From: Brevibacillus formosus
GTDB lineage: Bacteria > Bacillota > Bacilli > Brevibacillales > Brevibacillaceae
Reading direction: 5' to 3'
NCBI RefSeq assembly: GCF_003013405.1
Contig: NZ_PXZL01000038.1
Coordinates: forward strand, 1 to 64,000
Length of the DNA: 64,000 nt
In this document: one piece after another, positions 17,131 through 25,211 of the stretch
How the letters are laid out: each line of letters opens with the position of its first letter
Position numbering within the stretch: position 1 is the first letter of the stretch
The notes under the pieces: generated by a model
Told to the model about the DNA's origin: nothing
The model's database searches: none
Seen by the model: only the letters and a program-made list of their open reading frames with translations
Made by a program: the position numbers and the translations under genes

Positions 17131-17190
17131 TTACAATGATTATTATTTAATAAATGATTCAGTAAGTCAAGTTTTTTATAATGATTATAA
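17131..17190 (-). promoter_or_regulatory. ahpCF promoter with two PerR boxes
   Basis: The upstream box at 17176-17190 is TTATAATgATTATAA, a perfect 7-1-7 PerR site. A second box at 17131-17145 (ttacaatgattatta) matches 13 of 15 positions. On the minus strand TTGACT (17170-17165), 17 bases and AATAAT (17147-17142) form the promoter. One box therefore covers the -10/start region and the perfect one lies just upstream of the -35. This predicts PerR repression relieved by peroxide. Confidence 0.9.
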
Positions 17191-17288
17191 TGTGATAATT
17201 TCTACAAGACGTTTTATCCATTATTTAGTATGATTCGAACGGCATAAGAGTATTCGTTTGCTGTGCGAAAAATTGACGACTCGTCCGT

Positions 17289-17316
17289 AGAAACCGGGTG
17301 GATTGTTTTACGTATG
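17289..17316 (+). promoter_or_regulatory. sigma-W-type ECF promoter before ydbS
   Basis: AGAAAC (17289-17294), 16 bases, CGTATG (17311-17316): one mismatch from the TGAAAC-N16-CGTA sigma-W consensus. B. subtilis ydbST is a sigma-W target, which fits. Confidence 0.65.
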
Positions 17317-17363
17317 AAATAAAGAGCGAATGGACAGCGGAATAAACATAGAGGAGTGATGAT

Positions 17364-17858
17364 ATGCCATCTCCAATTAGCGCACCGCAAAAATGCCTGT
17401 CAAAGGATGCGTTCAAGGTACAGCTTATTACCGAGGCGATTACGGTTGTGATCGGGCTTGTTGTTTTGGCCGTTCTTTATTATCTAGATAATCGTTTTGC
17501 CTGGAAGGAATGGATCGGATGGGGTCTGCACGGATTGCTCGTTATCGGTGTGATCGCTACGATTTGGTCTTTTGTCGAGCCGTATTTTTTATATAAAAGC
17601 TGGCGGTATGATATCGATGAAGATTTCCTGCAAATGAAATTCGGGGTGATCACAGAGAGACATTTCCTTGTCCCTATGACGAAAATCCAAGCAGTCTCAA
17701 CGAAGCAAGGACCGATTTTACGAAAATACGGACTGTACACCATCTCAATAAAAACGATGGGCTCCTCGCACGAAATTCCAGGATTGCCGGGGGATGTCGC
17801 TGCTCAATTAAGAGAACAGATTGCTCACTACGCCAAATTAAAGGAAGTGGAGGAGTGA
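17364..17858 (+). CDS. ydbS: PH-domain membrane protein, YdbS-like
   Basis: A 164-residue membrane protein with two helices near the N-terminus (about 22-42 and 52-72) and a bacterial PH-like (bPH2) domain in the second half: WRYDIDEDFLQMKFGVITERHFLVPMTKIQAVSTKQGPILRKYGLYT-type pattern. The order and size match B. subtilis YdbS, which works with YdbT and helps resist some antimicrobial peptides. ATG behind gaggagtg. It overlaps the next gene by one base. Confidence 0.85.
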   Translation: MPSPISAPQKCLSKDAFKVQLITEAITVVIGLVVLAVLYYLDNRFAWKEWIGWGLHGLLVIGVIATIWSFVEPYFLYKSWRYDIDEDFLQMKFGVITERHFLVPMTKIQAVSTKQGPILRKYGLYTISIKTMGSSHEIPGLPGDVAAQLREQIAHYAKLKEVEE

Positions 17859-19372
17859 TGGAAGCAAAACGATACCATCCACTAACTATCCTTTTTGATC
17901 TCATCATCCAAGTAAAGCATCTGTCTTTTCCTGCGTTGATTTTGTTTGTGTTCAATTATGACTCGACGAACGCATTCATTACGTACGGGAGAATAGTTTT
18001 TTACATCTATGTAGCAGGGATGCTGGTCTATCTGCTTTTGAAATGGATTTCGTACAAGTATCGGCTGGATGAGACGGCTTTCCATCTTTACGAAGGAATT
18101 TTTACGAAAAAAAAGCAAACCATTCCCTTTACCAAAATCCAAAACGTCAATCGACATACGACGTTGCTCCACCGGATTTTCAAAGTGACTTCTATCCGCT
18201 TTGAAACAGGGATGGTTGGGGATGATTCTACCGTGGAATTCGCGGTGATTTCTCTGAACCAAGCAGATCGACTGGAGGCTTACACGAAACAGGCAGTACG
18301 ATCAGAGAAAGAGCCTGAGGCTAAAGGAAAAGAAGGAGACGCGACCTCTTCGGGGGAAATCGGTACGCTGTATGCCACTCCTGAGCGAATCATTCACTTT
18401 ACGCCAATGAAAAAAGAGATTATCAAGGCTTCCTTCACTTCTCTCAGCTTTCTCGGGATGATTACGTTACTGGTATGGGCGTATTTCAAGCTCACCGAAT
18501 ATATCGACGTGGAGGAGCAGGTAGTAGGTATTTATTCGCTGATTACGAGCTCGTGGACATTTATCACGCTGACAGCCGTTGGACTACTCGTCCTATCCAT
18601 CGTATTCGGCATGGTTACGACCTATATTCGTTACGGAAAATACGAGATTTCGTCGGATCATGAGCGGATTTACATTGCTAAAGGAGTCATTGAAGAAACA
18701 GCTTTTTCGATCGCAAAAGAGAGAGTGCAAGCGATTAAAATCAAGCAATCCTTGTTAAAGCGCATGTTGGGTCTTGCAGAAGTCAAGCTGACGGTTGTCG
18801 GCGGGGATAGTGATTCGGATAAAGATAAACAGGATGTCAGCTCACTCTATCCATTTTTACCGGTAAAACGTGCGTATGAGATGATCTCTGAAATATTGCC
18901 TGCTTATGAAGTGACGGAAGAAATGACGAGTCTTCCAAAAAAATCGTTATGGGTTCGTTTGGTCAGATCGAGCTGGATTTGGATCATAGGCACAGGTGCG
19001 CTTTCCTATTTCAAGCCGAATATTTGGGGGTGGGAGCAAGCGTGGTGGATCATATCCATTACGTTGACACTGCTCATCCTGGCCTACGAAGTCATTGAAT
19101 TCTACAACACCCGATACACCTTGAATGATCATTTTATTCAGTTCCAAACAGGGAGCCTAACTACAACTTTATTTGTCTCCAAACGAGAAAAGATTATTGA
19201 GGTCAACGTCAAAAGAGGCCTCCTGCAAAAGCAGCTAGGGCTTGCTTCGATCAAAACGGTCAATCGGGCCAAACCAGTGAGTCATAAAGGGGTAACAGAT
19301 GTGCCGTTAGAGTTGGCGGAAGGGTTTTCTCAGTGGTATATGGGACGTAGAAAAGAGATCAAAGTAGAATAG
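17858..19372 (+). CDS. ydbT: PH-domain membrane protein, YdbT-like
   Basis: A 504-residue protein with three bPH2 domains, each preceded by a pair of membrane helices (near residues 20-60, 185-250 and 360-410). Recurring motifs are FTKKKQTIPFTKIQNVNRHTT, FSIAKERVQAIKIKQSLLKR and VSKREKIIEVNVKRGLLQKQ. The start was taken at the ATG that overlaps the ydbS stop as TGATG; a GTG one codon earlier is possible. It matches B. subtilis YdbT in size (493 residues there) and in pairing with YdbS. Role: envelope-stress/antimicrobial resistance, mechanism not established. Confidence 0.85.
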   Translation: MEAKRYHPLTILFDLIIQVKHLSFPALILFVFNYDSTNAFITYGRIVFYIYVAGMLVYLLLKWISYKYRLDETAFHLYEGIFTKKKQTIPFTKIQNVNRHTTLLHRIFKVTSIRFETGMVGDDSTVEFAVISLNQADRLEAYTKQAVRSEKEPEAKGKEGDATSSGEIGTLYATPERIIHFTPMKKEIIKASFTSLSFLGMITLLVWAYFKLTEYIDVEEQVVGIYSLITSSWTFITLTAVGLLVLSIVFGMVTTYIRYGKYEISSDHERIYIAKGVIEETAFSIAKERVQAIKIKQSLLKRMLGLAEVKLTVVGGDSDSDKDKQDVSSLYPFLPVKRAYEMISEILPAYEVTEEMTSLPKKSLWVRLVRSSWIWIIGTGALSYFKPNIWGWEQAWWIISITLTLLILAYEVIEFYNTRYTLNDHFIQFQTGSLTTTLFVSKREKIIEVNVKRGLLQKQLGLASIKTVNRAKPVSHKGVTDVPLELAEGFSQWYMGRRKEIKVE

Positions 19373-19384
19373 AAGCAGAGTGGG

Positions 19385-19420
19385 CGTAGAAGGAAAAGGA
19401 GAACCTTTTCCCTCTACGTT
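19385..19420. terminator. terminator after ydbST, convergent with VOC gene
   Basis: GTAGaAGGAAAAG ... CTTTTCCctCTAC imperfect stem followed by gttctt. Confidence 0.6.
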
Positions 19421-19806
19421 CTTGTGCTTTCAAACAGCTCCAGCCATTCTCCATCTGGACCTTTGAAGAACATATAACGCGAGCCGTTCGGCAACGTGGT
19501 TATTTCCTGGTCGATAAAGGTTACATGTAGTTGCTTCAAACGGTCGATTTCAGCTTCGAGGTTGTCTACAGCAAACGCCAGGTGATGGACCTTGCCCTCT
19601 GCCGGAAGTGAATCGCTGTATCCGTGAATGAGCTCCAGCTCTGTCTCTGTGCTTCCCGGAAATCCAAGAAAAGCAAGCGTAATGACTCCGTTGGAATGAG
19701 CGAGCTTTCCTTTGAGCTCCATCCCTATCACTTCGGTGTAAAAGGCAATCGAGGCCTCAAAATCTTTTACCATCAATCCTACATGCTCCAGTTTTTTGAT
19801 CGCCAT
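19414..19806 (-). CDS. VOC-family protein, lactoylglutathione-lyase-like
   Basis: A 130-residue glyoxalase-fold protein with two VOC modules: KKLEHVGLMVKDFEASIAFY (His7 as first metal ligand), LELIHGY, VHHLAFAVDNLEAEIDRL and DGEWLELFE (closing glutamate). All four metal-ligand positions of glyoxalase I-like enzymes appear filled, unlike the first VOC gene of this window. The probable role is detoxifying an aldehyde-thiol adduct, but the substrate is unproven. The ATG follows a weak gaaagg-type site. Confidence 0.85.
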   Translation of the reverse strand: MAIKKLEHVGLMVKDFEASIAFYTEVIGMELKGKLAHSNGVITLAFLGFPGSTETELELIHGYSDSLPAEGKVHHLAFAVDNLEAEIDRLKQLHVTFIDQEITTLPNGSRYMFFKGPDGEWLELFESTRT

Positions 19807-19833
19807 ATCACTTCATTCCTTTCCACAGGTTTT

Positions 19834-20694
19834 TCATTTGCTCGAGTATTGGCTAAGTGTTCCTGATTGTTTCAAATAGGTATAAAATCTGTGCAAAATA
19901 GTGACAGCTTCCGCGCGAGTCAGCATTTCTCCACCCTCGAACTTTCCGTTCCATGCAGTCATGATCCCTGTTTTTTGCAAGAGGGCGAGATTGGTTCCGA
20001 GGATTCCGCTGTAGTCATCCGTAAACAATATTTCATCACCATCTTGGCCAAAGAGAAGCGGATACAGGATGTTCGTTTGGTCTCTCCCATCTTCGCTGTA
20101 TCGACCATCCTCCTGGAAAAGGTCTCCAGGCGAGTTTGGGTCAAGCGAATACGGACTCAAGATGATGGGAATATCCCGCATGCCGGAAAGGATCTGTAAG
20201 ACCTCTGCCGCTGGAATGTCTTGGTTTTTTAACATAAATACGGGCAGGACGTTTGCCGCACCAATTCGATTTAATTTTGTATCCGGGAAAAAAAGGTAGC
20301 CATGAGACGAATAGGTGACAGCGTTCCACCAGTCTCTTGTGACAATCGAGTTGATCTCCGTGTACGCCCAGTGATTTTTGGGCACGTCGGCAAATAGCTC
20401 GATATGATAGTTACTGTAATCGGTCTTTTGATTTGCTTGGTACGGTCTATAACGATCAAACAGGCGATAGATCATGACAGTCATTTCCGCTTTGTCTACC
20501 AATCCTTCAGGCTGGAAGCGACCGTCAGGATAACCGCTAACAACCCCCTTATCTACCATAAAGGAGATCGAATTCATGGCCCAGCCGTATTTCTTTGGAT
20601 CGACATCATGAAATTTCGGTGCAGCATGTGTAACCGCAGGATAAATACCGGATAACCCCAGAATGAGTGCAAGTAATACCGTGATGACTTTCAT
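19834..20694 (-). CDS. secreted S-layer-homology (SLH) domain protein
   Basis: A 286-residue exported protein with signal peptide MKVITVLLALILGLSGIYPAVTHA cut near residue 24. Three SLH-like segments follow: FHDVDPKKYGWAMNSISFMVDKGVVSGYPDGRFQPEGLVDKAEM, FADVPKNHWAYTEINSIV, and a C-terminal GILGTNLALLQKTGIMTAWNGKFEGGEMLTRAEAVTILHRF (partly quoted, in order). SLH domains bind pyruvylated secondary cell-wall polymer. No catalytic domain is attached, so it may be a small surface protein. A 13-bp palindrome lies 32 bases upstream. Confidence 0.85.
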   Translation of the reverse strand: MKVITVLLALILGLSGIYPAVTHAAPKFHDVDPKKYGWAMNSISFMVDKGVVSGYPDGRFQPEGLVDKAEMTVMIYRLFDRYRPYQANQKTDYSNYHIELFADVPKNHWAYTEINSIVTRDWWNAVTYSSHGYLFFPDTKLNRIGAANVLPVFMLKNQDIPAAEVLQILSGMRDIPIILSPYSLDPNSPGDLFQEDGRYSEDGRDQTNILYPLLFGQDGDEILFTDDYSGILGTNLALLQKTGIMTAWNGKFEGGEMLTRAEAVTILHRFYTYLKQSGTLSQYSSK

Positions 20695-20725
20695 ATGTTC
20701 TCCTCTCTTTTTTCTATGAACTTGT

Positions 20726-20738
20726 AAGGATTATCCTT
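20726..20738 (-). promoter_or_regulatory. palindrome near the SLH gene promoter
   Basis: AAGGATtATCCTT, a 6-1-6 palindrome. On the minus strand a TATACT (plus 20741-20746) just upstream of it could be the -10, which would put the palindrome at the start point as an operator. Confidence 0.35.
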
Positions 20739-20815
20739 CTAGTATACTATCCGGTGCTGGAAAGGGAAGGTGTTGTGCAAGTACAGATGTGACGATATAG
20801 AGCGAGTCAAACTCG

Positions 20816-20885
20816 CCAGACGGAGCCTCGATGCTCGGCGGTTTGGGAGAAAGGCTTTTGCTGCAAGCGTGTTTTTCCCGTCTGG
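20816..20885. ncRNA. candidate structured RNA, three-way junction
   Basis: CCAGACGG (20816-20823) pairs perfectly with CCGTCTGG (20878-20885) and encloses two hairpins: GAGC-ctcgat-GCTC (20823-20836) and GCTT-ttgctgc-AAGC (20854-20868). It lies in the 279-base gap between the SLH gene and hrpB. Strand and function unknown; it could be a leader element of hrpB. Confidence 0.35.
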
Positions 20886-20973
20886 ATCATATCCGGAATG
20901 GGCATCCACACTCATCCCTAAATCCCTGTATCGTGTATGATGAATAGGATGATTGCTCGTATGAGGTGAAAAT

Positions 20974-23478
20974 ATGAATGCATTGCCGATAAATGAAGTA
21001 TTGCCCGAGCTGGTAAACACGCTGCGCAAAGAGACAAACGCAGTATTGGTCGCTGCTCCGGGTGCGGGGAAGACGACGCGAGTACCACTGGCCTTGCGTG
21101 ATGAAGCTTGGTTGCACAATCGCCGAATTGTGATGCTGGTCCCACGCCGACTGGCTGCACGGCAAGCCGCTGCCTACATGGCTGCCTTGCTGGGAGAAGA
21201 AGTTGGACAAACGGTCGGATACCGGGTCAAGCGTGAATCAAGAGTCGGTCCAGGTACACGGATTGAAGTGATTACAGAAGGAATTTTAACGAGAATGCTG
21301 CAGGATGATCCGGAGCTATCTGATGTCGGTCTTGTTATTTTCGACGAGTTCCACGAACGAAATTTGCACGCGGATTTAGGGCTGGCCCTTAGTCTTCAGG
21401 CACAAGGCTTGTTTCGGGAAGACCTGCGAATTCTCGTGATGTCCGCTACGCTCGATGCTGAGCCCGTGTCAGCCTTGCTGGGGAATGCTCCTGTTATCAG
21501 TAGCAAAGGCAGGATGTTTCCGGTGGAGACGCATTTTTTGACTTCCCCGATGGAGGGGCGTCTGGAGGAAGCAGTTGTCCAGATGATCTTCCATGCGTTG
21601 AGACAAGAGGAGGGAGATATGCTTGTCTTTTTACCGGGAGCCAGAGAAATTCACCGGGTGCAAGAGTTGCTTGAACAAAGCGGTGTGGGCTCGAATATAC
21701 GGATTGCGCCTCTTTGCGGAAATTTGCCGCAGGAGGAACAAGACAAGGCGATCCAGCCCGGGAAAACAGGAGAGCGAAAAATTGTCCTCGCTACCACTAT
21801 TGCCGAGACGAGCTTGACTGTCGAGGGTGTTCGCATCGTAATTGATAGCGGATTAAAACGGGTCCCGCGATTTTCTCCACGAACAGGGATGACGAGACTG
21901 GAGACTGCAAAGGTATCGAAGGCATCTGCTGACCAACGGCGAGGAAGGGCTGGACGTCTTGCACCTGGGGTCTGTTTTCGGCTATGGACAGAGCAAGAAG
22001 ATCGCATGCTCATTCCACAGCAGGCACCTGAAATCATGGAAGCGGACCTGGCTGTGCTCGCTTTGGAGCTGGCTCTGTGGGGAGTCGGGGCAGCGGAAGA
22101 ACTCGATTGGCTGAATCCCCCGCCGAAGCCAGCGATGGCACAGGCTCAAGAGCTGCTGCTTCAGCTGGGCGCATTCGATGAGCGGAAGCAGATCACACCA
22201 CATGGACGAGTGCTGGCTGGGATGGGGGTGCATCCGAGATTGGGCCACATGATTCAGAAAGCGAATGAGCTGGGAGAAGGTGAACTGGCTTGTGAGCTGG
22301 CTGTCCTTTTGGAAGAACGAGATATTGTGAGGGGTCGTCAAGCGTCAGCAGATGCGGATATGCGTACGCGTGTTGAAATGCTTCGTCAGGTAGCAAACAA
22401 ACAGAGTGGTGCAGGAGAGCTTCCGATTGATGCAGGAGCATGCAAAAGACTCTGGAAGGAGGCGGCGCACTTCAAACGGATCTGGATAAACAACAAGCCT
22501 GGTGACACGTCCGCTCGTACAGAAGCGACGGGAAGACTGCTGGCGTTTGCGTACCCGGACCGGATTGCACAGCGAAGGGCAGATGGACGCTATTTGCTTC
22601 GTAATGGGCGTGGGGCGGCTTTTTCCGTGCAGCAACCACTGGCTGCTTCGCCATATATTGTGGCAGCAGAACTCGATGACCAAGGCGCAGATAGTCGGAT
22701 ATTACTGGCGGCTAGCGTGGAAGAAAGCGAGCTGTTGAATGATTGTGCGATGCAGATTACCGAACGAATGAACGTATGGTGGGAGCGTACAGCAGGAGCA
22801 GTTCGCAGCCGCAAGCAAAAGCGGTTGGGGTCGATCCTGTTGGCGGATATAGCTGCGGAGGCTTCGCCAGATGAGGTGTTAACAGCGCTTTTGGACGGAA
22901 TAAAGGAAGAAGGCTTGGAGATTTTGCCGTGGAATCGGCAGGCGAGACAGTATCGGGAGCGTTTGCTCTTTATGCATCGTCTGGAGGAAGGCTGGCCGAA
23001 TGTAGAAGATGAGGCACTGCTTGTTTCCTTGGAGGAATGGCTCGCTCCCCATGTCTATGGTTTCAAAAGAAAGGAAGACCTGCAGTCGCTGTCAGTGACG
23101 ACGTTGCTAGAGAGTATGCTGTCATGGGAGCAGCGCAGGCAACTAGACGAATACGCTCCGACTCATGTGATCGTCCCGAGCGGTTCCAAAATTCCTGTCG
23201 ATTACAGCGATCCGGCGGCACCAGTGCTTTCCGTCCGGCTACAGGAGTTGTTTGGTTGGCAAGACTCTCCGAGAATAGGCAGAGGCAGAGTAGCCCTGAC
23301 ATTGCACCTGCTTTCGCCGGCTCATCGTCCGGTACAAGTGACACGGGACTTGGCGAGCTTTTGGGCACATGCGTATTTTGAAGTGAAAAAAGATTTAAAG
23401 GGCCGTTATCCCAAGCATTACTGGCCAGATGATCCGCTAGCGGCCATTCCGACAAACCGGACACGTCCACGCATATAA
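20974..23478 (+). CDS. hrpB: ATP-dependent RNA helicase HrpB-like
   Basis: An 834-residue DExH-box helicase. Motifs in order: I GAGKTTR (about 30), II DEFHERN, III SATLD, V ATTIAETSLT, VI DQRRGRAGR, then the helicase-associated region (HA2) and the HrpB-specific C-terminal domain (VIVPSGSKIPVDYSD). Length equals that of proteobacterial HrpB (~820). The protein unwinds RNA or RNA-protein complexes with ATP; the cellular role of HrpB is poorly defined. ATG after gaggtgaaa, 4-8 bases. Single-gene unit ended by two terminators. Confidence 0.93.
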   Translation: MNALPINEVLPELVNTLRKETNAVLVAAPGAGKTTRVPLALRDEAWLHNRRIVMLVPRRLAARQAAAYMAALLGEEVGQTVGYRVKRESRVGPGTRIEVITEGILTRMLQDDPELSDVGLVIFDEFHERNLHADLGLALSLQAQGLFREDLRILVMSATLDAEPVSALLGNAPVISSKGRMFPVETHFLTSPMEGRLEEAVVQMIFHALRQEEGDMLVFLPGAREIHRVQELLEQSGVGSNIRIAPLCGNLPQEEQDKAIQPGKTGERKIVLATTIAETSLTVEGVRIVIDSGLKRVPRFSPRTGMTRLETAKVSKASADQRRGRAGRLAPGVCFRLWTEQEDRMLIPQQAPEIMEADLAVLALELALWGVGAAEELDWLNPPPKPAMAQAQELLLQLGAFDERKQITPHGRVLAGMGVHPRLGHMIQKANELGEGELACELAVLLEERDIVRGRQASADADMRTRVEMLRQVANKQSGAGELPIDAGACKRLWKEAAHFKRIWINNKPGDTSARTEATGRLLAFAYPDRIAQRRADGRYLLRNGRGAAFSVQQPLAASPYIVAAELDDQGADSRILLAASVEESELLNDCAMQITERMNVWWERTAGAVRSRKQKRLGSILLADIAAEASPDEVLTALLDGIKEEGLEILPWNRQARQYRERLLFMHRLEEGWPNVEDEALLVSLEEWLAPHVYGFKRKEDLQSLSVTTLLESMLSWEQRRQLDEYAPTHVIVPSGSKIPVDYSDPAAPVLSVRLQELFGWQDSPRIGRGRVALTLHLLSPAHRPVQVTRDLASFWAHAYFEVKKDLKGRYPKHYWPDDPLAAIPTNRTRPRI

Positions 23479-23649
23479 ATCGATCCGCTAGGTATATTCG
23501 GGCATAGAGGGAGGGCTTCGCGTCAGGTGAAATTTCCCATTTTGCTAGTTCCATGTTCGTGAGTCACGTCAATTGTGAAACTTTCTTCATGTTCTGGCAC
23601 GTCAGGAACATACCGTGAATCACGTACTACCCCCTCTATTTCTCTGGGC

Positions 23650-23678
23650 TGCCTGTTCCATCAGGCGGTCTTTTTTTT
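23650..23678 (+). terminator. intrinsic terminator after hrpB
   Basis: GCCTG-ttccat-CAGGC then ggtc and eight T. The bases 23479-23649 before it hold only short palindromes such as gtgagtcac and gtgaatcac. Confidence 0.7.
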
Positions 23679-23680
23679 GT

Positions 23681-23716
23681 AAAAAAAGGTGCCGCAGTTG
23701 CAGCGCCCTTTTTTTC
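23681..23716. terminator. A/T-flanked hairpin, terminator for bluB
   Basis: AAAAAAAGG-tGC ... GCgCCCTTTTTTT stem, symmetric and able to end the minus-strand bluB transcript. Confidence 0.65.
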
Positions 23717-23737
23717 GTATGGAGTCAGAGTCAAGGC

Positions 23738-24391
23738 TTACGCTTTGTTTCCCCATTGCTCCCGATAAATCAACTGTTGCAGATCCTCGCGTTGTCTCCA
23801 TTGGTGCAGCTCCAAGAGTGGACGTTCCGGATAATGATCCGTGTACCCGATCGACAGCAATGCGACAGGATCGATATGCGGCGGTATGTTCAGGATACGA
23901 CGCACGTCGGCCTTCTTGTAAAAACTGACCCAGCCCATCGCCAAATCTTCTGCGTAGGCAGCCAGCCACATGTTTTGGATCGCACAGCTGACAGACATGA
24001 TATCTGTTTCCGGGATGGAATTGCGTCCGAGTACATGGTCTCCGCCACGTGTAGGATCACAAGTGACACAGATGGTGACAGGCGCTTCCTTGATCCCTTG
24101 AATTTTCAACTCCAAAAAGGTAGACTCTCGTCCTGTCCCTTCGTAGTGGATGGCAAGTGCCCTGCGCTCTTTATCCGCACATTCTGCGAGAGCTTGTTTG
24201 GTTGCATCGTCTTCCACCAGGACAAAATTCCATGGCTGCATGAATCCGACAGAAGGAGCGTGGTGGGCAGCAGCCAAGATCATGGCGAGCTTTTCCGGGG
24301 CGACAGGATCTGGGCGAAAGGTACGAATATCGCGACGATTGCTAATGGCTTTATACAAACCGTTTTTTTCTTCCGTGGTTAAGCGTTTCAT
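23738..24391 (-). CDS. bluB: 5,6-dimethylbenzimidazole synthase, BluB-like
   Basis: A 217-residue nitroreductase-fold flavoenzyme. Signature segments of BluB are present: RRDIRTFRPDPVAPEKLAMI, AAHHAPSVGFMQPWNFVLVED, IPETDIMSVSCAIQNMWLAA and GWVSFYKKADVRRILNIP. The GFMQPWNF and the Asp in the PETD loop are typical of BluB rather than ordinary nitroreductases. It uses O2 to break reduced FMN into the lower ligand of vitamin B12. No cobalamin gene or B12 riboswitch is nearby. ATG behind gggaggtttt. Confidence 0.88.
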   Translation of the reverse strand: MKRLTTEEKNGLYKAISNRRDIRTFRPDPVAPEKLAMILAAAHHAPSVGFMQPWNFVLVEDDATKQALAECADKERRALAIHYEGTGRESTFLELKIQGIKEAPVTICVTCDPTRGGDHVLGRNSIPETDIMSVSCAIQNMWLAAYAEDLAMGWVSFYKKADVRRILNIPPHIDPVALLSIGYTDHYPERPLLELHQWRQREDLQQLIYREQWGNKA

Positions 24392-24465
24392 GAGAAAAAC
24401 CTCCCTATTTGCATTCAGGCCTCTTTATTTTACTTACAAAGTATGCTTCCTTCCAGACATCTGCT

Positions 24466-24483
24466 TGACATATTCATGTCCTA
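24466..24483 (+). promoter_or_regulatory. possible response-regulator site, copy 1
   Basis: TGACATATTCATGTCCTA contains the inverted repeat GACAT-attc-ATGTC and shares TGACRTATTCAT with a site at 26680-26697 before the exporter genes. Confidence 0.4.
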
Positions 24484-24527
24484 CGCTAAAGGGAAGATTA
24501 GTCCGAGCAGAGGGGAGAGAGTACAAC

Positions 24528-25211
24528 ATGCAAAACATCTTAATCGTGGAAGACGAGTTACCCATCTCTCGGGTATTGAAGGCGTATTTGGAAAAAAACA
24601 ACTTTCGGGTTGAACAGGCATTTAACGGCGAGGAAGCAGAGCGGAAGTTTGATTCACTCAATCCTGCACTTGTCTTGCTGGATGTGATGCTGCCTGGACG
24701 AAGCGGATGGAGTATTCTCGAATATATTCGGGCGAAAAGCTCGTGTCCTGTCATCATGCTGACAGCGTTGGGACAAATCGATAATAAGCTGGCGGGTTTA
24801 AATCAAGGTGCTGACGACTATATCACTAAGCCCTTTATTGCCGATGAAGTGGTTGCTCGCGTACATGCAGTATTACGTCGCTCGAAACAATTGATAGAAG
24901 GCAATCATGTGAAGCAGTTTGGCAGTCTGAAAGTCGACTTCAAGGCGTATTCTGTCATGCTGCACGGCATCGAGCTGGCGTTTACACCAAAGGACTTGTG
25001 CCTGTTTCTTTTTTTGGCTCAGTACAAAAACCAGACGTTCACCAGAGAACAGCTCATCGAACAGGTGTGGGGGATGGATTACGAAGGAAGTGATCGCGCA
25101 GTAGACCTCGCGATCAAACGCATCCGGCGATCTTTGGAAAATTGGCCGACATCCGAAGGGGAAATCCGTACCTATCGTGGCTTGGGCTACAAACTGTGCG
25201 TATATGAGTGA
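24528..25211 (+). CDS. OmpR-family response regulator
   Basis: A 227-residue two-domain regulator. The receiver (1-120) has the acidic pair ED near residue 9, phosphoacceptor Asp52 in LVLLDVMLPG and the conserved Lys in ITKPF. The C-terminal winged helix (130-227) ends with DLAIKRIRRSLENW and YRGLGYKL. The ATG was chosen for its aggggagag site; upstream in-frame sequence is antisense to bluB and was rejected. The next gene, its histidine kinase, overlaps by 8 bases, and the exporter downstream is the likely target. Confidence 0.95.
   Translation: MQNILIVEDELPISRVLKAYLEKNNFRVEQAFNGEEAERKFDSLNPALVLLDVMLPGRSGWSILEYIRAKSSCPVIMLTALGQIDNKLAGLNQGADDYITKPFIADEVVARVHAVLRRSKQLIEGNHVKQFGSLKVDFKAYSVMLHGIELAFTPKDLCLFLFLAQYKNQTFTREQLIEQVWGMDYEGSDRAVDLAIKRIRRSLENWPTSEGEIRTYRGLGYKLCVYE

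Noticed and set aside
23615-24382. Long plus-strand open frame antisense to bluB
   Set aside because: It has no ribosome site or family features and overlaps a convincing BluB gene; GC-biased codon shadow.
24150-24527. N-terminal extension of the response regulator
   Set aside because: Antisense to bluB; the true receiver domain begins at MQNILIVEDE with a good ribosome site.
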